64,000 nt of DNA from Kitagawia praeruptora (GCA_037693485.1 CM075344.1:77123501-77187500); one strand, 5' to 3'. Positions 1 to 11,730 are shown, counted from the stretch's first letter. Program-made: numbers and translations. The notes: generated by a model from the letters alone, not told the origin.

Positions 1-2328
1 ACAGATGATGCTATTAGGTTGAGGCTTTTCCCATTCTCTCTGAGGGATAAGGCTAAGAGCTGGCTACATTCTTTGCCACCTGGTTCCATTACTACATGGG
101 AAGATCTTGCTCAGAAGTTCCTTACTAAATTCTTCCCTATGGCGAAAACTGCAGCATTAAGGAACCAGTTGACTCAATTCCAACAGCAATCTGGCGAGTC
201 ATTGTGTGAGGCTTGGGAACGCTACAAGGAGATGTTAAGGAAGTGTCCTCATCATGGCATGCCTGATTGGATGGTTATTAATGGGTTCTACAATGGGTTG
301 GGAGCACAGTCTAGGCCTTTGTTAGATGCAGCATCAGGAGGAGCTCTGTGGGCAAAGAGCTATGATGAAGCTTATGATCTTATTGAGATGATGGCTGCTA
401 ATGAATATCAAAATCCAACCCAAAGGCTATCTCAAGGCAAGGCAGCAGGAATTTTTGAAGTAGATACAGCTTCAATGATTACAGCTCAGTTGAAAGCTCT
501 TGCTATGAAGGTGGATTCTCTTGCTAATTATGGAGTGCAACAGGTGGCTAGTGTTTGTGAGTTATGTGCTGGTGCACATGAGACGAATCAGTGTGCTATC
601 TCTTCTGAATCAGCACAGTTCGTGAGTAATTTCCAGAGACCTGCTGCACCAGTCCCAACCACCTATCATCCTAATAATCGGAACCATCCTAACTTCAGCT
701 GGAGCAACAATCAGAATACTCAACAATCTTATCAGCAAGCGAAGCCATTCAATCAAGGTTATCAACAGCCTTACGCTCCAAGGGCACCATATCAACCTCC
801 GGGATTTCAGCAGCAACAACCCCAGGCTCATGCGGGGCAATCTTCTAATGATAAATCTGATGAGATGTGGATAGCATTAAAGAACTTACAAGCTGGTCAG
901 AAGCTCTTAGAAACTCAGATAGGACAGATTGCAAGTGCCTTAGGTGGTAGGCCTCAAGGAACTCTTCCTAGTGATACGGAGGTTAATCCAGGCAGGAGGG
1001 ACAATAAAGAACAGGTGAATGCAGTTACTTTGAGATCTGGAAAAGTCACGAGTGATCCTAAATCAGCAACTGAAGAAGATGAAGATGTTCAGAATCAGCA
1101 GGTTGAAAAATCTGCAGTGCCAGTAATTGAGAAATCTGATTTAGTGGCTGATCAGCTTGATGGTGAGAAGAGCAAGAAACCTGTTGAAAAGTCTACTCCG
1201 GAACAATCTTCAATGAATAATCAGATTTATCCACCTCCTCCATTTCCTGGACATTTGAAGAAAAGTCAAGAGAAACAGTTTCAGAAATTTATGGATGTCT
1301 TCAAGAAACTGTCCATTAACATTCCTTTTGTTGAAGCATTGGAGCAGATGCCAAGATATGCAAAGTTCATGAAGGATATTTTGTCAAGGAAGAGAAGGTT
1401 GGAAGATTTTGAAACAGTGGCATTGACAGAGGAGTGTAGTGCCGTTCTGCAGCAGAAGTTGCCTCCTAAACTTAAAGATCCGGGAAGTTTCACTATTCCA
1501 TGCACTATTGGCAACCTTTCATTCAGCAAATGTTTATGTGATTTGGGAGCTAGTATTAATCTCATGCCCTTGTCTGTTTTTAAGCAACTTGGTCTACCAG
1601 AGCCGAAGCCAACCAACATCTCTTTGCAGTTGGCTGATCGATCTATCACGTATCCGAGAGGCATAGTGGAGGACGTTTTGGTGAAAGTTGATAAACTCAT
1701 ATTCCCAGCTGATTTTGTTATCTTGGATTTTGAAGAAGATAAGAAGATTCCCATAATCTTGGGAAGACCGTTCTTGGCTACAGGAAAGACTTTGATTGAT
1801 GTGCAAAAAGGAGAGCTTACAATGAGGGTGCAAGATCAGAGTGTCACCTTTAATGTGTTCAAGGCCATGAAATTTCCAACAGAGGATGAAGAGTGTTGTA
1901 GTGTGGATATAGTTGATACGGGTCAGAGAAAGGAGTTTGATCATGTGCTAAAGCATCCTATAAGTGATTCCTTTGACAGTTCTTCGGTTCGTGATCTTTC
2001 GAAAGTAAAGCTTGGGAAACTTCCACCACATTTGAGGTATGTCCTTTTAAATAATGAGCTAGTGATTTTTGAAGAGGGGCATGATAACGTGTTGCGAAGG
2101 TGGAAAGCAGATGTTAAGGATGAGGAAATTTTTGTTCAACCGGATGAGTCGGAGAAGCACTTTAGAGGTGTGAAGAAGAAAAAGAAGAAGATTTGGCCGT
2201 TGGATAGTAAAATTAGGTTGAAGTCTGAAGGAAGAGATTTTTGGAAAGCAAGCAACCAAGATGTCAACGTTCGTATGAATGGTTTGTCTGTTGAGAACGG
2301 TTCGGTTATTCTTTTGAAACCGCCATGA
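1..2328 (+). CDS. Athila-like Ty3/gypsy gag-protease ORF, left end outside window
   Basis: The frame is open from base 1 to a TGA at 2326-2328, about 775 codons, and has no start in the window. The first 140 or so residues are a Ty3/gypsy capsid (Retrotrans_gag) domain with the motifs LRLFPFSLRDKAKSWL and KFLTKFFP. A cysteine-rich CELC...C patch lies near residue 185, then a Q/P-rich linker, then VNAVTLRSGK, which is typical of Athila polyproteins. A retropepsin-like domain follows with its active-site motif DLGASINLM near residue 514 and ILGRPFLATG downstream. The protein then runs through KLPPHLRYVLL, which normally precedes reverse transcriptase, into a Lys-rich tail and stops. No RT, RNase H or integrase follows, so this is a gag-protease-only derivative that would need pol in trans. 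The ORF itself is unbroken. The Athila assignment rests on motifs and on the downstream structure. Confidence 0.85.
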   Translation, partial: TDDAIRLRLFPFSLRDKAKSWLHSLPPGSITTWEDLAQKFLTKFFPMAKTAALRNQLTQFQQQSGESLCEAWERYKEMLRKCPHHGMPDWMVINGFYNGLGAQSRPLLDAASGGALWAKSYDEAYDLIEMMAANEYQNPTQRLSQGKAAGIFEVDTASMITAQLKALAMKVDSLANYGVQQVASVCELCAGAHETNQCAISSESAQFVSNFQRPAAPVPTTYHPNNRNHPNFSWSNNQNTQQSYQQAKPFNQGYQQPYAPRAPYQPPGFQQQQPQAHAGQSSNDKSDEMWIALKNLQAGQKLLETQIGQIASALGGRPQGTLPSDTEVNPGRRDNKEQVNAVTLRSGKVTSDPKSATEEDEDVQNQQVEKSAVPVIEKSDLVADQLDGEKSKKPVEKSTPEQSSMNNQIYPPPPFPGHLKKSQEKQFQKFMDVFKKLSINIPFVEALEQMPRYAKFMKDILSRKRRLEDFETVALTEECSAVLQQKLPPKLKDPGSFTIPCTIGNLSFSKCLCDLGASINLMPLSVFKQLGLPEPKPTNISLQLADRSITYPRGIVEDVLVKVDKLIFPADFVILDFEEDKKIPIILGRPFLATGKTLIDVQKGELTMRVQDQSVTFNVFKAMKFPTEDEECCSVDIVDTGQRKEFDHVLKHPISDSFDSSSVRDLSKVKLGKLPPHLRYVLLNNELVIFEEGHDNVLRRWKADVKDEEIFVQPDESEKHFRGVKKKKKKIWPLDSKIRLKSEGRDFWKASNQDVNVRMNGLSVENGSVILLKPP

Positions 2329-3237
2329 GTTGAGAAAGTAACGTCAAGCTATTGACGTTAAAGAAGCGCTTCATGGGAGGCAACCCATGCATTAGTATAG
2401 GAAAAAAAAAAAAGAGAAAAAATTTTTTTTGAGTGTTTTGTGAAAAAAAAAAAAATAAAAATAAAAAAAAATGAATTTCGGGCAAATTGCGGGGCTGTAA
2501 CGCAGCTAGCCCCTGCGTTTCTGGAAGGAAGGCAATTTGCGGCGCTGTAACGCAACTTGCAGTTGCGTTTCTGGAAGGGAAGCAACTTGCGGCCATGTAG
2601 CGCAAGTAGCGCATGCGTGTCTGGAAGCAGGGCAGGTTGCCCCTCACTCATGCAACTCGCGCGTGGGTCAGAATTTTCAGAATAATTCCCAGCCTTGTAC
2701 GCTTCTGTCCAGGTTTGTTGTGTGCATATAATAAATAAATTCATCACCCCAAAATCTTTTTATATCCCCATCTCTTCCCTAAATCTTTTCCTATTTTAAT
2801 TCTAAAACCCCTCATCTCTCATAAAAAAATTCCAATTCCTATTTCTTTTCTAATTCTTTTTCTTTTATCCATTAAATATTTTTTCTATCCCATATCAAAT
2901 TCCAATTTCCACCAAATTTTTTCCTATTCACATTAAAATTCTTATATTCATCCTATCACTCCATGGCCTATATATACCCATGCATACACACCCAATTCAT
3001 TATCTTCCTCCTCTACATCTCTTAAAAATTCAAGTTTGGGGGAAAATTACTACAAGTTCACTTCTTTGATTCGTAGTGGGATTTCTTTTCTCTACGAATT
3101 TGTGTTCTTGTAAATTGGGGTTTTTGTATTATTCTGGATACTTTGGTATTTGTGGTGTGATTTTTCTTGGTGGTTTTTGGTGGGATATTTCTTGGTGGTT
3201 GTTGGTGGTGCTATTGTTGAGTGGGGTTTTGATTATT

Positions 3238-3430
3238 ATGGCGCCTAAGCGAATGAGGGGTGGTTCTTTTAGGGTAGAGAGATTTTCTTTTCCGGATGCG
3301 GAGGTTAAATTTAATCGGTTGTTTTGAGGCCAATTGCTAAGGAAAGGGGATTTTTGCGAAAAAAAAATGGTTGGGTATGCTTCGGTTTTCAGGTATGTTT
3401 TCTGCTATCCCTTGTATTTACTTCCATTCA
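3238..3430 (+). pseudogene. Broken start of an Athila env-like ORF
   Basis: An ATG at 3238 opens a frame reading MAPKRMRGG...RFSFPDAEVKFNRLF and stops at 3327. The style matches the beginning of the second ORF of Athila elements (MAPK/R start, then an F..PDAE...FNRLF-like stretch). Just past the stop another frame continues in a plausible way (PIAKERGFLRKKNGW), which suggests a small indel near 3325. Nothing similar can be followed beyond about 3430, so most of the ORF is gone. The assignment comes from position and motif only. Confidence 0.45.
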
Positions 3431-4347
3431 ATGCGGACATTGAATATTTTAAGTTTGGGGGTGGTTTGAGGGATTAGTAGATGTTGTTGTATTATTTGTT
3501 CATGTAGGATTTCATGCTTTGCATATTAGTAGTAGTAATTATGCATTTATGTTGTGTTATCTACGTTTGTTTCATATAGGACATTCTGTTTTATTTTCGT
3601 ATATCATGTGAGTTCATAATAGTTTTCATTTGCACCCATGCTTGATAGGAATTTTGTGTTGTTGACGCTTTTGATTGAGAAGTGATATGCTTTGTTCTTG
3701 TGCACACACATACACTAGTAAGTTGAAGCTAGTAGACTTTTTGAATGGTGTAAGTGATTAGAAGGACATGAATATGTGCAAGATGATTTAGTTTGCATGC
3801 TTTGAATACAAGTTGGTGCCTTAGAGAGATGTTTGCTTGGGATTGAGTATGTTTTTCCACCAAGTGAGTTTTTGAGCCTTATTGCATATTGCATATTTGC
3901 AATTTATTCGTTTGCTTGAGTGTCCACGGATTGTTTGCATTGCTAGCAGTTGTTTGAGGTCTTTCTTGAAACGTATGACATTATTTGACGATTAAAATGA
4001 TAAAGGCAATTAGGAATAACCGCATATTTTCCCATATTACTACACCATGTTTACATGATCAATTAGTTAACCCGTTGAGCTTAATCCTATTTTTTCGGTG
4101 ACATACCACATTACTTGCCTAGACCTTTTTCTTGTATTGGCCTTACATTAATTTGAACCCACATTATCAAAGGCTAGTAGAGTGCTTAAGGGAGTAAGAA
4201 GGTGTGTAAGGAGGGGTTTATTGTTGGTCTTACTTTTGGGGGGGAATATTGGAAATTGGGGTTGTTTACTTGATAGTCGACATATGTAATAAATTCATTG
4301 GATCATTGTTATTGTTTATATTATTGTTTGTGTTCTATTTAGCTCTC

Positions 4348-4358
4348 GAAAAAAGAAA

Positions 4359-4389
<31 letters not shown>

Positions 4390-4441
4390 GAAAAAAAAAA
4401 GAAAAAAAAAAGAAAAAAAGAAGAAAAATATATATATATAT
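4348..4441 (+). repeat. Purine microsatellite (GAAAAA)n followed by (TA)n
   Basis: An almost pure A/G tract of GAAAAA and GAAAAAAAA units ends in a short TA run. The Lys/Glu-rich reading frame across it comes only from this repeat and is not a gene. Confidence 0.9.
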
Positions 4442-5240
4442 TATGAGAGCATGTTTGTGTTTGTTGCGATCCTATTTCAGTCGACTAGTCGAGTGTTTGT
4501 CTTAGTAAAATTATGTGGGGGGGAAATAGGGTGTTGTGTGTGATTTTTTATGGTACTTACTAGCTTTTGACACTTCACCTGTTTTGGCTTACTTGACATA
4601 CCTTGTCCCTAGCCCCGTTACAACCCAATTAAAGACCTTTTGATTATCGTCATTGATGTATGTTGTGTTAAGAGTTAGATTGATACCAAATGTCAAGCAT
4701 GTTTATGATTTTGTTGGAATTGAGTGATACACTTACCCTTGTTCTTGAGTGAATATTCTTTTGTGAGTGGATTGTGAGTGTTTGCTTGTTCTTGCGTATG
4801 AGATCCCGAGTGTTGTCTCAAAGATGTACTCTTGTAGGCTTAGCATGTTTACTAACTTATTCTTACACTTGACATGGGCTTGTGAGAACTTATGCATGAT
4901 CATTGAGTAGACTATGTGAATACTTGCACTTTCGACACCAAGACATTGCGTATTTACTTTGATTCTTAAGTTGATATGGCATGAGAGGATTTGAAGGTAT
5001 GGTAGATTAGATTAATTGCATTTGCATATTAGTTGCATTCATGCATTGCATTGCATTAGGTTAAATGGATTTTGTGGGTACATTCGCTATAGGCCCTCAC
5101 GAGACCTTACTCGTCCACTAGGGCTGCCTAGGGGTTTAAAGGGCTTGTTGCATATGCCAAATGCAATCGTGATCACCTACGGAAGTGGTACTAGTTAGTT
5201 AGTTAGTTGTAATTGTTTATGCTTGAGGACAAGCATCGGT

Positions 5241-5253
5241 TTAAGTTTGGGGG
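5241..5253 (+). other. Polypurine tract of the Athila-like element
   Basis: The sequence TTAAGTTTGGGGG lies directly before the LTR start. It is the expected primer for plus-strand synthesis and sets the element's orientation as plus. Confidence 0.75.
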
Positions 5254-5255
5254 TG

Positions 5256-6770
5256 TGATAAGTGGATTTTATATCCACTTGGAACATTCTAAATCGGCTT
5301 AAATTGATGGTCTTGGACTCAAGTTTCTTGTAGTTTTGATGTGTTTTGCTTAGTTGTGCAGGTTTAAGAGAATGTTGATTAAGGTGGATGCTTCTATAAT
5401 TTTTTGGGAATTAATTGATTAAAATTCGGATTTTCTGAGACGGTTGCGCAGTCTACACTGTTTTGGCCATATCTGGAGTTCTGTAAGTCCGTTTTCAGCT
5501 ATCTTACTGCCCACGCGAAGCTTGAGAGATTTTCTACAACCTGAGATAGGAAGCACGTGCAAGTAATGTGCTGAATATAATCGCGCGCCTGTTCTAGTTA
5601 AAGAAGGCTGGGAAATTCCTGTTTTGCCCTTTTCAAGTTCTAATTATATTCCGGGCAGGTTTTAGCACCTTAATTAAATTCTAATTGTAATAGAAGATAA
5701 AATTCTTGCTGGGCAAGAAATCTAGAGCCTATAAAAACACATCTAAGCATTGTAATAGATATACACATTATCATAGTTTTATTATTGTAACATAGTTTAG
5801 AGCTGCAAGGGAGAAAAGGAGAGAAGGGTTCAACGCTCGTGACAAGCAACGGATCTAGATCTACTTCATCCTTTGTGTTACTTTGGATTATAGATTTGTT
5901 TTCTCAAACTCTTGTTTATTAATATAATTACTTCTTTTATTCATATCTTGTTATTTACCATGTTTTCATCAAATCCCATGGTGACGAAAGGTTTAGTTAT
6001 GAACTAATCGTTGTCATGGGATCCTAGTGGATTTATCTATGTAGCTTAGTAGTTTGCATGCCTTAAAGATTTATGTGTGGTGAATTCTTGATATCCTCGT
6101 ATGGTTAATCTTAATGCTTTTGGATGCGTAGCTAACATCTAAATTGAATTGTTAATCTCTTGCTAAACGAGAGTGGATCTTGAGATTTGGAACTTGCCAT
6201 GCTAGCATAGGATAGGTTGATGTTGAACATCATGATTTGTGGCATGAATAGAGATATTATGCTACCCTATGTGATCTAAGTGGATAACTTGTGCTTCAAC
6301 CTTTATGTTTTCAAATTCTATAGAGATATAGGGTCTAAACATAATAGGTGCCTATTCATCTTCTATCTCTTTGTGGATGTATGTGTAGATTGGTACTAGT
6401 ATACCGAGAGGTAACTTTTACTCTTTTCGTGTTATCCGATCAGATATCAAAACCATCGCATGTTTTAATTAAAGGTTGCAACTCTAAGTGAAGTAGATGA
6501 TGAAACTAGGATTCCATGTTTATTCTCATATAAGTAATTCGATTTTTAATCTCGTTAATTATTTAATTCTTAGTTTTATAATTCGCATCTTAGTATAATT
6601 TAGATAATCAACCCCAATTTGTTACTTTTCTTAGCAGTGAGTTAAAACCATACATTGTTGCATATGCATATTTACTGAATTGAACACCATTCTAGATCTC
6701 TGTGGGAACGAACTTGATTTAATCATATATTACTTGTGACAACGTGCGCTTGCGTAAATTTTGCATAACA
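5256..6770 (+). mobile_element. 3' LTR of the Athila-like element
   Basis: About 1.5 kb, beginning TGATAAGTGG after the polypurine tract and ending GCATAACA, that is TG...CA. The true start could be 2 bp earlier (TGTGATAAG), because the 5' LTR is outside the window and cannot be compared. A TATA-box-like TATAAAAA lies at 5730-5737. The right boundary is sharp: base 6771 starts sequence that is copied in inverted form at 16048. Confidence 0.8.
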
Positions 6771-7303
6771 GTAAACTCTGCTACTCACACACAAAAATCA
6801 CGACTGTGCATTTTTGAAAGGGTCTTTGTGACAAAGGTTGAAAATTTGACAAACACTGATTGATTGTGTTACGTACTCTAAGGTAAATTTTCATCAAGAT
6901 AATTTGAAAATTTTGGAGTAAATGGAGTGGTTGACAACTGTTAATTAGTGTATTTAGTGGTAAAGTGTCTTGATAAACGGAACGACAGCGGTAATAATGG
7001 CTTTTACTGCGCGTGTATTAAGTGAATCGTTGCATGTTTGACACGTGTCCCACTTTCACCTACTCACTCATCATTATCTACCACTTTCGCATTTCTCGAG
7101 GGAACAGTTGTGTGTTTTCAAGATAAAACGTTTGAGTTTAATTTTTAATTACAACTCAAATTACTTTTTGTCACAATCACTTTCACCCACTCGTATTCAC
7201 TTTACCAAAACAGAGAACTTCTTTGTTTTTCACTTTGGCATTTTCACAAACACCTTTCTTGCATATCATTTTCACAGTTGCTTTTTGTTTATTTCTTGAT
7301 CTA

Positions 7304-10300
7304 ATGGCAACAAAACCTTTTACTTTGTTTGGTCTACGTTTTGTACCTAACAATTATGCAGCTTTACTTGAGAACGACCGGGCTCCTGAGGCGTTTCACC
7401 TAATGCAAAACTTTCTTCGCGATTCTGAGATTGGACAAGCGTTGATTGAACCGGCTACCCTATCTGCTTCTCAAGTGGTCACCTTCTGGCAAAACTCGAG
7501 GTATATAGAAGGAGGAGAGAATGGAACTCCGTCTATCATCTTCTCTCATGAAGAACAAGAGTTTGTGATTACTCCACAAACTGTTCGTGATGCCATGGAT
7601 TTTGACACACATACTTCGTATGCTGTTGTCTCTGAGCAAAATCTGAGAGAGATGCTAACAGAGATTGGGTATATGGACTCACTTGCAAAGCTGGGTAGTG
7701 TGAGGAGGCCGAATCTGAGAAAAGAGTGGAACTTTTTCTTTGATTATATCACCAGGACATTCCAGAAGAAGGTAACCAACTGGGATGCTATTCCAATGGA
7801 CAGTCTGCAAATTGGGTATTCTCTACTCTATGGCAGTAATTTTGATTTTGGTAGATATGTATTAATGAATTTGGGTGATAAGTTGTCAGAGTCTACTACA
7901 GTTTACTTTGCTAGATTTTGTCAACTTTTTTTCAATGCATGTGTACCTGGGTTAACTGTTGATGAAGCTGATGAGATTCAACCTTTTCGAGTCACTAAGA
8001 GAATATTCTCTGATATGACTAACAAAGATGTTGGTAAAGATATACCTCCCTTCGTATTGCCACTTGCCTTACAGAATTTTGTCAATCAGCCACAAGATTC
8101 TCCATCACCAAACCATGAACCACATGAAACACAACAACCAGAACCACAACCTATGCCTGAACCTTTAGCCACTGATCGTACAGAAAACATACCATCTCAA
8201 CCTACTCAATCACCTGAGCCAACACCAACAACCACTGCTCAACCCATATCACCTCAAACACAAACTGAACCAATTCATCCTACACCAACTCAAACACAAC
8301 CTGACCAAGTGAATACTGAACCAACAAACCCTGTTACTACTACTCACCCACAACCTCCATCTAAGTCCAAAAGGAAGAAGCATACTGCACTTAACACAAA
8401 ACATTCTAAGGCTAAACAGACCTCTCCAAAGGCTGTTTATTCTAGAAGATTCAAAGAAAGAGCAAATAGACCTTCTACACCACCAGCTGAGGACAGTTCT
8501 AGTGAGGATGAAGAACTGATTGCAGTGCCTCAAGCTAAGAGGAGAAGGCTCATTCTAACTGATTCTGATGATGAGCATGTTGATGAGGCTCAAGAGAAAA
8601 TCTCCATTGATATTCCTACTGGTGAGACAGAGGTTATCATAGAACCTATAATACCAGAATCAGAAGTCAAGATTGCTGAACCAGAATCTGCTAAGGTTCA
8701 AGAAAATGCAGATGTTAGAGATGCTTTGTCTCCAATGGAAGAGTTTGCTGAAACTCCAATTTCTTTTAATCCTGAAGCATCTACTCCACCACTCATGGAG
8801 GTTACACATTCTATTGATACTGGTGTTGCTGATGGGCCTACTGTTGTTCTTGAAGACACTGTGGTTGCATCACACACTGAGTTAAACTCTGTTGCTCATC
8901 ATGTTTCTGATCATGGTGAGGAGGTTGATAAACCAGAGAAGGTTCTTTCTTCAGAGCAAACTCAAGTTGATAAAGGAAAACAAATTGCTCAAGAACCTGT
9001 TGTTGCTCAAGATGAAGATATTGCTTCTGTTGCTCCTACTAATGAATCTGTGAGTGATTCGATTGAAGACAACAGTACAGGAGTTGAAAAAACACATACT
9101 CAAGCTGATGGTCAGAAAACAGGAGAAAAACCAGATTTTGTTGGGCCTTCTGTAAATGAAATTGATGACAATTATTTGGCCAAACAAACTGCTGATTGGT
9201 ACAAGTCAGACTGTATTTTTCCTCCTGGAAGGGCAGCTATGTTTCTCCAAGAAAATTCTTCGAAGATTAAAAATCCAGAAATATTCACTTGTTTGCAAGG
9301 CACAGTGATTCAAATCAAAACCTTGAATAATAGATTTGATGATACTCAGAAATCTATTGTTGATCTTCGAACAGAGGTTGCTACTCATGAGGAGAAAGCT
9401 CAACTAGCTAATGCTAAGCTTTTTCAACAATTCTCCAAAGCTCAAGCAAATCTTAATGACAGACTGAGCACAGTTGAAAAGAATCAGATTTTACTGACTG
9501 AGAAGGTTGATTCCATTGCAAACTCTCTTGAGTTAATCACCTCAATTCTGATTCAAGATGGTGATGATGTCAAAAAGGGGGAGAGAATTGCTAAAACCAA
9601 GTGCAAGCAAACTCAAACTCTGTCAAAGAAAGATCATCTTGATGATGAAGGTACTGCTGATAAGGGCTTAAGAAATGCAAATCCCAGACAAGGACATGAA
9701 AGGTCTTCAAGGTCAAAGCCGAATTTGGTGATAGATACAAATATTCAGAGTACTTCTGGTTCAAAGCCAAAGGATTTGTCATTCACTGACAATCCACAAA
9801 CAGATGAAGAATTGGCTGCAAAACTTTTTCGTGAAGAGAATGCTGAAGCTACACTTGAGGACATACAAGCTGAAGAAAAGCTGTTGCAGAAAGAGCATTT
9901 AAAAGCTCAAAAGTCCAAGAAAGTGAAGAAAATTGTTAGAGCTTCAAAGTCTTCAAGGTCTGTAATGAAAGGAATTGAGATCAAAGAAAAACTATCTGGT
10001 ATTCAAGAAGAAGAAGAAGATACTGGAAAGCTGGTTAGAAAGCCTTCTCTTGATGCCAAGTTGAAGTTAAAAGGGATAATTGGTGAAGAGAGCAAGGACA
10101 AAATGATAGTTACAACCTCTGTTGCTACACAAGTTGTACAGACTCAAAGTAAACTCTTACCTGGTTTTTCAAGGCCAAAGATTCCAGTGCAAGAAGAAGC
10201 AGGAGTGACTGGTGGATATCAACATAATGTTGCATGTTCAGGAAAGCCACCAGGCAGGGATACTTCTGGCTTAGGTTCAAGAAGAGATTTGAGGGTTAGT

Positions 10301-10927
10301 AACAGTCCAAGAGATCCCTCTGCACTTGTATCTCTTGGTTCTGGTATTACTCAAGAAAATCTAGACAAGTTGGAGTCAGTTCAGCTAGTTCGTCAAAGGA
10401 GCTTAGACATTCACTTTCTGCTATACTTTATGACAGATGGGTCAGTGTATAGAGTGAATGAAGAAGCAATTAAGCTAAAATTATTTGAGGAACTTCAATA
10501 TGTCTTGCATATCTTCAGAGTTAGAAATCATCGAACATAGCTTATTGCTAATTCTATAAGGGAGTATATGCAGAAAGCTAAAGTTGTTACAGGATCAAAG
10601 TCTGCTGAAAGATATGTTCCGAAGTACAGAGACTGGAATGGGAATCTGATAGAAATGCAGAAGGGAACTACAAAGCTAAAGACTGATCTTGGGATTACTG
10701 TTCTGGATTTTAATGTAAAGTCTGAAGAAGTGAAGTTTATCAGGTTGGGAAATGAAATGAGAAGAAACAAGATCTATGATCTCAGAGCTGCTATTTTTCA
10801 AACTGATGAGAATGATCCAGATTTAAGAGAGATCAAGGAAGCTATGGAGATTGAACTTGAAAATGCTGAGAGGAGATTGTTGATTGATTATCTCAGAACA
10901 ACTCCAGATCTTGAGGAGGTTAGGTAG
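7304..10927 (+). pseudogene. Env-like (post-pol) ORF of SIRE-type copia copy L, one nonsense mutation
   Basis: The frame from ATG 7304 (MATKPFTLFGLRFVPN) is open to a TAG at 10538-10540 and then continues in the same frame to a TAG at 10925-10927, 1208 codons in all including stops. An open frame also extends 27 codons upstream, but ATG 7304 starts the conserved part. The N-terminal 270 residues look folded. Then come a Pro/Gln/Thr-rich stretch (about 285-400), basic and acidic segments, a likely coiled coil near residues 690-780, and a Lys/Glu-rich C-terminal half. No clear signal peptide or membrane segment is visible, so env-like describes position only. The other arm has CAG where this copy has the internal TAG, so the break is a C-to-T change in this copy. 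Function of such SIRE ORFs is unknown. Confidence 0.8.
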
Positions 10928-11082
10928 ACAGAATTTGTAAATAATTCGAATTTTCTGTAAATTTTGCTAAGTCAAGTTTAAACTCTGATTATATGTTAAA
11001 CACTGTGTTTTTATTTGTTAGTTTTGACATCATCAATTACTGTGAACTTGTACATTTTTCTAATGAACAAGTTGGGGGAGAT
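10928..11082 (+). other. 3' non-coding strip and polypurine tract of copy L
   Basis: The strip carries AAACTCTG and AAACACTG motif copies and ends in AAGTTGGGGGAGAT (11069-11082), the polypurine tract directly before the LTR start TGTTAGAT. Confidence 0.8.
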
Positions 11083-11154
11083 TGTTAGATATAATTGATG
11101 TGATTTAATGTCAGTGTTTAAGTGTTACAGGTAAAGAGAGTTTAACTTGATATT
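11083..11154 (+). mobile_element. Truncated 3' LTR of copy L (first 72 bp only)
   Basis: It begins TGTTAGATATAATTGATG and matches the start of the right copy's LTR, which lies inverted at 11730-11659. After base 11154 the sequence switches to the reverse complement of the far end of the same LTR. The switch point shares two T residues with both parents, consistent with end joining at microhomology. Confidence 0.85.
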
Positions 11155-11730
11155 TACCGTATGAGTAAATAACAAGAACACACTTTTTAACTCTTAAAAC
11201 TGTTTGGAATTAATAATTCCTCTCTCGGTGATGTAAAATATCACAGAGAGCTGCTTAGGTTACAAGAATGATATTCGTTCACGATGGATACCCTTCTAGG
11301 GTTAACCTAACTGTATTTATAAGATATACAGCTACGTACAATCGTTAATTGATTCTCCTAAAATTAAGCTATACAATTGATATCAATTACGATTGCTACA
11401 CGTCTTCTAAGTCAACTCAATCTCTTTGACAGCTATCCAATCTTCAAAGATATCGCTTCCATATTAATATTAAATTAATCTTCAAACTCTGTTGACTTGT
11501 AGACGCTCCCAGTAGACAGACTTTAGCAAACTCTGTTCTCTCCAAGCTAACAGTGTTTGCGCTTCCATGTGTTCAGCTAACAGTGTTTACGCTTTCCTCT
11601 GTCAGCGTATGCGCTTCCAGCTATCAGCGTATACTCAAACTCTGTTACAACTGCTTTCAATATCAAGTTAAACTCTCTTTACCTGTAACACTTAAACACT
11701 GACATTAAATCACATCAATTATATCTAACA
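11154..11730 (-). mobile_element. 3' LTR of copy R, last 30 bp missing
   Basis: 577 bp collinear with 23174-23750 with a single mismatch. On the minus strand it starts TGTTAGAT at 11730, right after the polypurine tract at 11744-11731. A minus-strand TATA-like TTATAAATAC lies at 11322-11313. Bases 11155-11658 form the loop between the palindrome arms. Confidence 0.9.

Larger units (their letters stand above)
2329..5253 (+). other. Non-coding 3' internal region of the Athila-like element
   Basis: Right after the gag-protease stop comes a segment containing GGGAGGCAACCC, a motif I associate with the region just downstream of coding sequence in Athila-type elements. The stretch also has poly-A runs, GC-rich imperfect repeats at 2480-2660 built on a CTGGAAGG core, and several polypurine-like tracts resembling AAGTTTGGGGG (near 3031, 3446 and 5243). 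Repeated PPT-like tracts in the long 3' region are a feature of some large gypsy elements. Apart from the env-like remnant at 3238, I see no coding capacity. Confidence 0.6.
6771..11154 (+). repeat. Left arm of a 4.4-kb inverted repeat (3' part of SIRE-type copia copy L)
   Basis: Base 6771 pairs with 16048 and base 11154 with 11659. The arm (4384 bp) and its partner (4390 bp) differ in length by one 6-bp indel, two extra GAA-type codons in a Glu run. I count about 17 amino-acid differences in some 1200 codons and one mismatch in the first 530 bp. The arm holds an env-like ORF, a polypurine tract and the first 72 bp of an LTR. It begins exactly at the end of the Athila LTR. Confidence 0.9.

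Noticed and set aside
4249..4446. Lys/Glu-rich frame of 65 codons
   Set aside because: Produced by the GAAAAA microsatellite.
8249..8533. Antisense reading frames across the env-like arms, such as 8249-8533 and its mirror 14286-14570
   Set aside because: They are shadows of the env-like ORF, appear in both arms only because the arms are inverted copies, and contain no domain.
7304..10927. True retroviral envelope gene
   Set aside because: No signal peptide, cleavage site or membrane anchor is visible; env-like is used only for its position after pol.
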